DNA of 6,712 nt, taken from Verrucomicrobiota bacterium (GTDB taxonomy: Bacteria; Verrucomicrobiota; Verrucomicrobiia; Verrucomicrobiales; DEV007). The notes beneath the pieces were generated by a model, which was given only the letters and a program-made list of their open reading frames with translations, ran no database searches and was not told the origin of the DNA. Shown here in pieces: positions 1 through 5,676 of the stretch (within the stretch, counting starts at the first letter, position 1; every line of letters begins with the position of its first letter). Where the stretch lies: positions 1 to 6,712 of the forward strand of contig JAHDCN010000151.1 in NCBI GenBank assembly GCA_020629815.1, read 5' to 3'. The translations under genes and the position numbers were made by a program.

Positions 1-689
1 TGATCGCGGATGGCAAGTTGGGCAAACTCCTGGAGATTCGCGGTCGGGGAAAAGGTGACCGGCGCGGGGGCGGTGAGGATTTGTGGGTGCTGGGAACTCA
101 TGTGTTGAATCTGGTGCACTTTTTTGGAGGTCAGCCACGCTCGTGCTCGGCCACGATGTTTGCCGATGGCAAACCGGTGTCAGCGAATGATGTATTTGAA
201 GGTGCCGAAGGCCTAGGTCCGCTGGCAGGCAACGAGCTTCACGCCCGCTACGAGATGGAAGACGGCGTGATTGCCTACTTCGACTCAATCGCCAACGACG
301 ATACCAAAGGCGCGGGCTTCGGTCTGCAGCTGATCGGCAGTGAAGGGATCATTAATATTCAGTGTGACCGCGATCCGGTGGCGCACTTGATTCCGGGCAA
401 CCCGTTTCAGCCCGATGAGAAAAAGCCCCGCCCGTGGATTCCTATTACCAGCGGCGGCGTCGGCAAACCGGAGCCCGACCCTGAGCACATCGCCCGGGTT
501 CACAATCACGTTGTTCCTGTGCTCGACCTGATCGACGCCTGCGAACAGAACCGGAAGCCGGTTTGTAACCATGAGGAAGGCGCGATGACTGTGGAGATGG
601 TTTCTGCGGTTTTTGCTTCGCACATAGAAAAAGGGAGAGCGGTGAAGCTCCCCCTTGCTACGAGAAATAATCCTCTCGAAGATTGGTAG
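1..689 (+). CDS. Gfo/Idh/MocA-family oxidoreductase, C-terminal part (5' end outside window)
   Basis: The reading frame is open from the left edge (first full codon at 3), giving 228 visible residues. The N-terminal Rossmann NAD(P)-binding half lies upstream and is not seen. What remains matches the C-terminal alpha/beta substrate-binding domain of the family: 'IADGKLGKLLEIRGRGKGD' followed by 'GGGEDLWVLGTHVLNL' (visible residues about 22-37), then 'GSEGIINI' and a helical C-terminus with 'ACEQNRKPVCN'. These enzymes typically oxidise or reduce sugars, inositols or related polyols with a nicotinamide cofactor; the substrate cannot be told here. The family histidine is present (H33, codon 99-101). 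The aspartate usually found four residues before it is a valine (V29), and the usual Asp three residues after it is N36, so the catalytic site differs from inositol-dehydrogenase-type members. A TTG at 18 is in frame but is not a plausible start, because homology continues upstream of it. Family assignment is strong; specificity is unknown. Confidence 0.85.
   Translation, partial: IADGKLGKLLEIRGRGKGDRRGGGEDLWVLGTHVLNLVHFFGGQPRSCSATMFADGKPVSANDVFEGAEGLGPLAGNELHARYEMEDGVIAYFDSIANDDTKGAGFGLQLIGSEGIINIQCDRDPVAHLIPGNPFQPDEKKPRPWIPITSGGVGKPEPDPEHIARVHNHVVPVLDLIDACEQNRKPVCNHEEGAMTVEMVSAVFASHIEKGRAVKLPLATRNNPLEDW
628..656 (-). terminator. Probable intrinsic terminator of the M48 protease gene
   Basis: Read on the minus strand, positions 656 to 647 (AAGGGGGAGC) pair with 640 to 631 (GCTCTCCCTT) around the 6-nt loop TTCACC. 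This gives a 10-bp GC-rich stem containing one G-U wobble (651/636). A run of five T follows at 632-628, two of them inside the stem. It starts about 38 nt past the protease stop codon, the usual place for a rho-independent terminator. On the plus strand the wobble becomes an A-C mismatch and no T-run follows, so it should act only on leftward transcripts. It lies wholly within the coding sequence of the converging oxidoreductase. Confidence 0.7.
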
Positions 690-693
690 TCTG

Positions 694-1560
694 CTATTGA
701 CTGAGCGCTTGCCGGATCGCCGGGATCACCTGAGTTTTCAAACGCTCGGCACGTTTCTCGGGATACGGGTGAGAGCTCATCATTTCCGGACCGCTCCTGC
801 CTTTGCTGGAGTTCTTCAGAATCTGCATGACCCCAATCAATTGTTCCGGATTGTAGCCGGCGGCAGCCATGAGAATCGCCCCGATTTCGTCGGACTCGTA
901 TTCGTCGTCGCGACCATATCTGGTGGAGAGGACGTGATTCACCATGCGTCCCACTCCGGCATTGGCACCCATCATATCACCACCGACGAGCACCCCGGCA
1001 GCCCCGCCGATTCCTTTCAGTAATCCGGATTTCGACATCTGTTCATTGGAGTGCTTGGCGATGACGTGTCCTACTTCGTGACCGAGCACACCCGCGAGTT
1101 GATCTTCGTTTTCCAACTGCTTGAAAAGAGCGGCCGTGATGAAGATCTGACCACCGGGAAGCGCGAAGGCATTGATGGATCGCTCGTCAGCGAGAAGGTG
1201 AAATTCGTATGGGTAATCCGGTGGAGTCCCGTGGCGGGCCAGCTGTCTGGTGTTGGAAATCAACTTGGCTCCGACCCGGTCGACCATTGCCTGCGCCTGA
1301 GAGTCGGGATGGAGGCCGCCGTGCTGGCGAGCCATTGGTTCCCGGGACTGCAGTCCCATCTGAATTTCCTGCTTTGGCGTCAGGGCGATTCGCTGTTTCT
1401 CGCCGGTGTAGGCATTCACCACCACGTCGGTCGAAGCCATCCATTTGAAATAGGCAAAGCCTAAAACTACCAGTGCCAGAATGATTCTGGTGGTGCATCC
1501 GCTGCGACTGCGGCCTCGAACGGCACGACTGAACCCCCTACGTTGATATCCGTTGCTCAT
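694..1560 (-). CDS. M48-family zinc metalloprotease, single membrane anchor
   Basis: This 288-residue protein is a peptidase family M48 metalloendopeptidase (Oma1/LoiP-like group), probably acting in envelope protein quality control. The N-terminus is rich in arginine (residues 7-25) and is followed by one hydrophobic segment at about 25-39. That predicts an N-in signal anchor with the catalytic domain outside the cytoplasmic membrane. The zinc motif HEVGH is at 161-165. The third ligand is expected at E220 in 'EYESD' (220-224), with Ser where the family often has Ala. The family's C-terminal 'SSHPYPEKR' is at 262-270. The region 'NAYTGEKQRIALTPKQEI' (49-66) is a conserved lead-in in related proteins. 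All catalytic residues are present, so it should be active; the substrate is unknown. The ATG at 1560 gives a sensible anchor topology, but no Shine-Dalgarno sequence precedes it. The gene appears monocistronic, divergent from the lipid kinase and convergent with the oxidoreductase, with a terminator just past its stop. Confidence 0.9.
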   Translation of the reverse strand: MSNGYQRRGFSRAVRGRSRSGCTTRIILALVVLGFAYFKWMASTDVVVNAYTGEKQRIALTPKQEIQMGLQSREPMARQHGGLHPDSQAQAMVDRVGAKLISNTRQLARHGTPPDYPYEFHLLADERSINAFALPGGQIFITAALFKQLENEDQLAGVLGHEVGHVIAKHSNEQMSKSGLLKGIGGAAGVLVGGDMMGANAGVGRMVNHVLSTRYGRDDEYESDEIGAILMAAAGYNPEQLIGVMQILKNSSKGRSGPEMMSSHPYPEKRAERLKTQVIPAIRQALSQ

Positions 1561-1685
1561 TGATGTGAAACAGGTTTTGTTTGTTTGCTTTGACTCAGTT
1601 TAGCTGTTTCGAGCCACGGGAAAAGAACAAAACTTGTGTCGAATTTGTGTGGCGCCTGCTTTGGCTCGTCTGTATTTGTTTGTCC
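1561..1685. promoter_or_regulatory. Divergent intergenic region between protease and lipid kinase
   Basis: These 125 bp separate two divergently read genes and must hold at least one promoter for each. The sequence is T-rich on the plus strand near 1575-1592. A TTGACT at 1590-1595 resembles a -35 box for the rightward gene, but no good -10 box is found 16-18 bp beyond it. On the minus strand, TAAACT (within 1597-1602) could serve as a -10 box with only a poor -35 partner. No clear operator palindrome was found. The promoter assignment rests on gene arrangement more than on motifs. Confidence 0.35.
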
Positions 1686-2615
1686 ATGCATCGCACTTTC
1701 ATCCTCAATCCCAATAGCCGGAACGGCAAAGCGTTGCGGGATTTTGATGAAAGGTATGAAAGTCTAGGCCGAGAGATTGGCGGGGAATTTGAGGTGTTGC
1801 GAACGGAGGGGCCGGGGCATGCCACTGAGCTTGCGAAGCAGGTTTTGCAGGAAGGCCAAACGCAGCAAATTATCGCTGCAGGTGGCGACGGCACGATCAA
1901 TGAAGTGGTGAATGGCTATTTTTCCGCAGGGTCGGAGGAATGCGGGCAAATCCCCCTGGCGATTCTCGATCTGGGAACGGGTGGGGATTTGTTTCGAACT
2001 CTGGATCAGCTTTCCCCGGATTACTGGCAGGCGGTAAAGAAAAATGAATTTCGCTGGGTCGATGTGGCAATGGCGTCCGTCGCGAGCACGACACGTCGGT
2101 ATCTCAATATCGCATCAGCTGGATTGGCAGGGGATATGTTGCGGAACTTGAAGGCGTCCTCGTTTCAGTCCGGACCGGTGGCGTATTTCTATCACACCAT
2201 AAAAACCCTGATTCAATACGAGCCAGTTCCCGTCGTAATCGAAACAATCAATCCGGAGGGGAAACCGGAGTCGCTGGAAGTGGATCTGATCAATTTTTTC
2301 GTCTGCAATGGTCGGGCGAGTGGCGGGGGAATGTTGTGGGCACCCGATGCAGAGTTGGAGAACGGTTTGCTGGAGCTGACTTTGATTTCCGGCCGGGAAA
2401 AAATGCCGCTGATCAAACACAGCTCAAAAGTTTACGCGGGGAAAATTGACGAGTTTCCCGGAGCGACTCGATTACAGGCGAGGGAGGTCACGATCCGTTC
2501 ACAAAGTCCTGTGCCTTTGGAAACCGATGGCGAAGTGATCGAGTATGAATCCGGTGAAGGTGGCTCAGAAATTCGCTTTACCATTCAGGAGCGAACATTT
2601 CCGCTGGTGATGTGA
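1686..2615 (+). CDS. Diacylglycerol/lipid kinase-like protein (DAGK catalytic domain)
   Basis: This 309-residue protein of the DagK/YegS/sphingosine-kinase-like fold transfers the gamma phosphate of ATP to a lipid hydroxyl, typically in diacylglycerol or a related lipid at the membrane surface. 'FILNPNSRNGKA' at residues 5-16 is the usual N-terminal beta strand and loop. The nucleotide-binding GGDGT is at 66-70, inside 'GGDGTINEVVNG'. 'LGTGGDLFRTL' (96-106) is the family's GTxND motif with Gly in place of Asn. 'GGGMLWAPDAELENGLLEL' (213-231) and 'LETDGE' (278-283) mark the C-terminal beta-sandwich domain. The frame is open back to a TTG at 1581, but the 35 extra residues precede the normal first strand of the family, so the ATG at 1686 is chosen. 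No Shine-Dalgarno sequence precedes that ATG. Length is normal for the family. The lipid substrate cannot be read from sequence. The stop lies 2 bp from the stop of the converging cyclase gene. Confidence 0.88.
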   Translation: MHRTFILNPNSRNGKALRDFDERYESLGREIGGEFEVLRTEGPGHATELAKQVLQEGQTQQIIAAGGDGTINEVVNGYFSAGSEECGQIPLAILDLGTGGDLFRTLDQLSPDYWQAVKKNEFRWVDVAMASVASTTRRYLNIASAGLAGDMLRNLKASSFQSGPVAYFYHTIKTLIQYEPVPVVIETINPEGKPESLEVDLINFFVCNGRASGGGMLWAPDAELENGLLELTLISGREKMPLIKHSSKVYAGKIDEFPGATRLQAREVTIRSQSPVPLETDGEVIEYESGEGGSEIRFTIQERTFPLVM

Positions 2616-2617
2616 TT

Positions 2618-4324
2618 CTACTTACCGGGAAGTTCCCAGATAGTCGAAAAGTCTTCGTCCTGACCAAGCATGGCCTCCACGACGCGGGACATCAATTGCA
2701 GGCTCGGACCATCGTTTGGAGTAACCACGAGCACATCTCCGAGAATCGCGGAAGCATGTTGGTATTCGCCTTTCTCAAAGTGAGTCAGCGCCTTTTCATA
2801 CGATCTCGACAGACTGAAAAAGTGACTCTGACTGTTGCTGCTTCCGGAGGCGACCTGATACAAATCGACCGGGCAGCGAATGTTCTGCACGCGAACCTGA
2901 CAGAGGCGACGGGACATCAAATCATCGGGAAGTTGCTCACGGGTATTGCCGGTAATCAGCAACGGCGTTTTCAAGTATTTGGTCGCTCCCTGAACTCGAC
3001 TGGCGAGATTAACTACAGTTCCCAATGGTCCGTATTTGAATTTTTTGTGGGTTCCGATGTTTCCGACCAATGCTTCGCCACTGTTGATTCCGACACCGAC
3101 CAGTGTTTCCGCATCAACGATGGGACCCCATTTTTCATTGATGGCCGGAAGCTTATCGAGGATTTCAATCGCAGCCTTGCAGGCAAGTTCTGCGTGGTTG
3201 GGTTGCTCGTTGGGAGCTCCCCACATGGCCATGAGTTCGTCGCCGGTGTAATCAACCAGCACGCCTCCGTGATCAATCACCGAGGTGGAAAATTCTCCCA
3301 TCACGCCGCTGAGCCAATCGATCGTTTGAGTCGGTCCGAGGCGTTCGCTGATTGTGGAGAAACGCCGGATGTCGCAAAACAACACGGACACCTGCGCTTT
3401 GCGCGCCTGCATCTTCATCGGGTCCGGATTTCTGGCCAGTTCTCTAGCCAGCTCGCGAGTAAAGTGCTGCTCGAAAACCTGCTCGCGAAGTCGTTTCTTC
3501 TCCAGTGAGGCGTTCAAGCGGGCCATCAGCAGGGCCGGCCGAATCGGGCGGGACAGGAAATCTTCCGCTCCAATTTCAATGCAGCGAACGGCATCCTGTT
3601 CTTCCTGCAGTCCGGTGACGACAATGACGGGGGTTTGACGTAGTTGTCCGGTTTCGCGGAGCCGGGAAAGCACTTCAAAGCCATCCATTTCGGGCATCTG
3701 GATATCGAGCAAAACGGCATCGAAGTCTCCGTTTTCAATCTTCTCCACAGCGATCCTGCCGTTTTCCGCAAAGTGGCATTCGAAGCCGTTGGGCTCCAGG
3801 AGACGAGCATAAATTTCGCGATTCTCCGGGTCGTCATCGGCGACCAAAATGATGGCATCTTCACCGGACTGACTTCCCGCTGTTTCCTCTTTTGCGGATT
3901 CTGCGGAAAACAGCGGTCTACTGCTGGACGGTTCAGTCGGCTGCTGACTGATGATTTTGAGGTTGTCTTCGAGGGCTTCGCAGAGGCTGGTAACCAGTTC
4001 TACATGATCCGCCACTTCCGGCGCGATCTGAAGCAACTGTATGGCGCCGAACAGATGGTTCAGTTTGTTTCTGGAGTCGTGTCGGGAAGAGCGAAGCTGC
4101 ACCGAGTCGTCCGGTTTTTCTGGAAACCAGGTATCGATCATTTCCCGGAACTCGGCGATCCCGGCTACCATTTTCCCGACGTCCGCCTGCGTTTGGTCCG
4201 AGCTTTGCTGCCCGGAAATTGCAGAGGAAAATTCGGTGATTCGCTGCTCCAGGATTTCGGAGGCCGGGACGATTTCAGTCCGGATTTTCTTTAATAGGAT
4301 GCTGTCTTCCGAAGAGAGGGACAT
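2618..4324 (-). CDS. Response regulator with class III adenylate/guanylate cyclase domain and DHp-like N-terminus
   Basis: This 568-residue soluble signalling protein has four parts. Residues about 1-130 are helical and contain 'RHDSRNKLNHLFGAIQLL' (81-98), which resembles a histidine-kinase H box with H82; no ATPase domain follows. A receiver spans about 157-275, with acidic D163-D165, phosphoacceptor D207 in 'LLDIQMPEMDG', T237, and R259 in place of the usual Lys ('SRP'). A linker helix leads to a class III cyclase at about 311-491. There the metal aspartates are D318 ('FCDIRRF') and D362 ('TGDE'), and N439 and R443 are the transition-state residues in 'VNLASR'. T436 is the Thr typical of class IIIb, but D358 stands where the purine-reading Lys is expected. 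Residues about 500-552 look like a TPR-type helix pair. The likely output is cAMP or another cyclic nucleotide, controlled by phosphorylation of the receiver. It lies 62 bp downstream of the NtrC-like gene and is probably part of the same signalling cluster. Confidence 0.88.
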   Translation of the reverse strand: MSLSSEDSILLKKIRTEIVPASEILEQRITEFSSAISGQQSSDQTQADVGKMVAGIAEFREMIDTWFPEKPDDSVQLRSSRHDSRNKLNHLFGAIQLLQIAPEVADHVELVTSLCEALEDNLKIISQQPTEPSSSRPLFSAESAKEETAGSQSGEDAIILVADDDPENREIYARLLEPNGFECHFAENGRIAVEKIENGDFDAVLLDIQMPEMDGFEVLSRLRETGQLRQTPVIVVTGLQEEQDAVRCIEIGAEDFLSRPIRPALLMARLNASLEKKRLREQVFEQHFTRELARELARNPDPMKMQARKAQVSVLFCDIRRFSTISERLGPTQTIDWLSGVMGEFSTSVIDHGGVLVDYTGDELMAMWGAPNEQPNHAELACKAAIEILDKLPAINEKWGPIVDAETLVGVGINSGEALVGNIGTHKKFKYGPLGTVVNLASRVQGATKYLKTPLLITGNTREQLPDDLMSRRLCQVRVQNIRCPVDLYQVASGSSNSQSHFFSLSRSYEKALTHFEKGEYQHASAILGDVLVVTPNDGPSLQLMSRVVEAMLGQDEDFSTIWELPGK

Positions 4325-4386
4325 GGGTTGCGATGCTGTGGGCAGTGTACAGGTTGCTTCCCTACACGTGCAAGTGACCGATCACG
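4325..4386 (-). promoter_or_regulatory. Spacer upstream of cyclase gene with weak promoter and palindrome
   Basis: This 62 bp gap separates the NtrC-like regulator from the cyclase gene. On the minus strand, TTGCAC (4373-4368) and TACACT (4349-4344) are separated by 18 bp and form a weak sigma-70-like promoter that would give a short leader before the ATG at 4324. Directly upstream lies the small palindrome GTGA-ccga-TCAC (4374-4385), nested between ACGTG (4366-4370) and CACGT (4383-4387). It resembles CRP half-sites but has a 4-bp rather than a 6-bp spacer. The cyclase may therefore have its own promoter in addition to read-through. Motif matches are poor, so this is tentative. Confidence 0.2.
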
Positions 4387-5676
4387 TTAGGCTTCGTTGT
4401 TCTCTTGACCGAACTGAAGTTTCTTCCGAATCGTAGTTCGGTTGGCGTCAAGGGCATTGGCGAGGGGGGCAATTTTACCGCCGAAGCGCTTCAAAAGTTC
4501 CTCAAGAAGAACTCTTTCCACTTCGCCGGATAGCTCCTTGTAGGCAGGCAGGGGATCTTTTCGGTTCAACCATGCTTCGATGGCAGACGCAAGGTCTTGA
4601 TTCAATGTGTTGGCGTCTACCGATACTCGAAGGTGCTCGGGCAGATGAGCTGACTCGAGGGTGCTACTGCTTTTGGCGACTGTGCGCGCAAAGGTTATCG
4701 TGTTTTCCAACTCGCGGATATTGCCTGGCCAATCGTATTTTTCCAGAATAGAAAAGACGGAAGCCTCGATCTCTACATGGCGTCCGGGCTCAAGTAAACC
4801 GAGAAAATAATTGGCGAGAGCGGGAATGTCTTCAGTTCTCCGGTTGAGTCTGGGTAACCGGATCTCCAAAACCTGAAGGCGGTAATAAAGATCACTACGG
4901 AAGCTTCCATCAGTGACCCGCTCCATCATATCCATCCCGGCGGTGGCTATGACCCGCGGGCTTGGGTTTTCTTTTTCAAAAAATGAAGTGAGAGCATCCT
5001 GAGCCTCCATCGAAAGATGGGATACCGGGTCGATCACAATGGCGTCTACTGATTTGTCTGCCACAGCTTGCTCAATTTCGTCGGGCGTTGAGGAGGAGTG
5101 GAGCAATCGAACCAGTTGGGAATTTTCCCCGGCTGTGTGATTGGCGATCAAACTGGCTGCCGTGCTTTTTCCGGTTCCGGTTTCGCCAACGATCAATGCG
5201 GGCTCACGCGATGCGCATGCGTGAGCAATCTTTTGAAAAACCTCCCGCATCGCAGGAGCAGCCCCGATAAACGTAGACTGGCTGGGGGCCGTCGGCGCGT
5301 CCTTTTCCTCACCTCGAAGCAGCGTCTTTAGAGCTGTGGTAAAAGCGGGGAAGTCGATTGGTTTATCGAAAAATTCCATGACCCCGATCTTGCGAGCGGT
5401 GATAGCGTTTTCGATTTCTCCATGAGCGGTAACCAGTAACGTTGCTGGTCGCTTTGCTTCATCCAACGACTCGAGAAAGCTCAGGCCGTTTCCATCGGGT
5501 AGCCCAATATCCAGAATCATTCCGGCGAAATCCTGTTCTTCCATCTGTTCGGCGGCCTTCGCCAAAGTAGCCGCTTGAACAGGTCTGCCACCGCATTTTT
5601 TCACCGTAGATGCGAGGGCAAGCGACAGGGCGCGTTCGTCTTCTACGATCAGAATTTTTCGATTGGATTGGCTCAT
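4387..5676 (-). CDS. NtrC-type response regulator with degenerate AAA+ domain lacking the sigma-54 contact loops
   Basis: This 429-residue protein has the NtrC layout of receiver, AAA+ domain and FIS-type HTH. The receiver (about 6-121) is complete: E12/D13, phosphoacceptor D56 in 'LDIGLPDGNG', T83, K105. The AAA+ part (about 135-350) has a good Walker A, GETGTGKS at 164-171, then the FRSDLYYRL Arg-finger region (259-267) and sensor II 'WPGNIRELEN' (316-325). Between Walker A and Walker B there is no ELFGH..GAFTGA segment, and the stretch is about 19 residues shorter than in E. coli NtrC. Walker B reads 'AIVIDP' (212-217), with Pro for the catalytic Glu. The segment before sensor I is about 11 residues short, removing the L2 region. 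The DNA-binding helices are at about 386-422 ('PLANALDANRTTIRKKL'). It should bind DNA when phosphorylated, but it is unlikely to remodel sigma-54 polymerase. Its ATG overlaps the kinase stop (ATGA, 5676-5673), so translation is probably coupled; no Shine-Dalgarno sequence is present. Confidence 0.92.
   Translation of the reverse strand: MSQSNRKILIVEDERALSLALASTVKKCGGRPVQAATLAKAAEQMEEQDFAGMILDIGLPDGNGLSFLESLDEAKRPATLLVTAHGEIENAITARKIGVMEFFDKPIDFPAFTTALKTLLRGEEKDAPTAPSQSTFIGAAPAMREVFQKIAHACASREPALIVGETGTGKSTAASLIANHTAGENSQLVRLLHSSSTPDEIEQAVADKSVDAIVIDPVSHLSMEAQDALTSFFEKENPSPRVIATAGMDMMERVTDGSFRSDLYYRLQVLEIRLPRLNRRTEDIPALANYFLGLLEPGRHVEIEASVFSILEKYDWPGNIRELENTITFARTVAKSSSTLESAHLPEHLRVSVDANTLNQDLASAIEAWLNRKDPLPAYKELSGEVERVLLEELLKRFGGKIAPLANALDANRTTIRKKLQFGQENNEA
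4408..4442. repeat. Inverted repeat within the 3' end of the NtrC-like gene
   Basis: ACCGAACT at 4408-4415 is perfectly complementary in inverted orientation to AGTTCGGT at 4435-4442, with 19 nt between them. The interval contains another TTCCGAA (4424-4430) that could pair with either arm, so two alternative hairpins are possible. The repeat lies in codons for the recognition helix and tail. No T-run follows on either strand, so it is not an obvious intrinsic terminator. Function is unknown, and it may be coincidental. Confidence 0.4.
5202..5226. repeat. Perfect 8-bp inverted repeat with palindromic centre inside the NtrC-like gene
   Basis: GCTCACGC (5202-5209) and GCGTGAGC (5219-5226) are exact inverted copies. 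The 9 nt between them are G followed by the self-complementary ATGCGCAT (5211-5218). The element encodes residues around 150-158 ('AHACASREP'), between the first helix of the AAA+ domain and Walker A. It could form a strong GC-rich hairpin in mRNA or act as a dyad protein-binding site. No T-run follows on either strand. The repeat is seen directly; any function is a guess. Confidence 0.45.

Noticed and set aside
1581..1685. 35-residue N-terminal extension of the lipid kinase from a TTG start
   Set aside because: The first beta strand and 'NPNSRNG' of the family begin right after the ATG at 1686, and the extra residues resemble translated intergenic sequence.
2572..2595. Hairpin TTCGC...GCGAA as terminator of the cyclase transcript
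   Set aside because: The stem is only 5 bp with a 14-nt loop, and no proper T-run follows.
2626..2640. GGGAAGTTCCC palindrome as terminator of the lipid kinase transcript
   Set aside because: The usable stem is only about 4 bp and no T-run follows on the plus strand.
2612..3508. 298-codon plus-strand open frame opposite the cyclase gene
   Set aside because: It lies wholly antisense to a clearly recognised receiver-cyclase, and its translation shows no domain or motif. It reflects codon bias of the opposite strand.
3644..4294. 216-codon plus-strand open frame opposite the cyclase N-terminus
   Set aside because: It is antisense to the receiver and DHp-like region and has no recognisable protein features.
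4366..4387. CRP/cAMP-receptor binding site upstream of the cyclase gene
   Set aside because: GTGA and TCAC half-sites are present, but the spacer is 4 bp rather than 6 and the outer bases do not fit.
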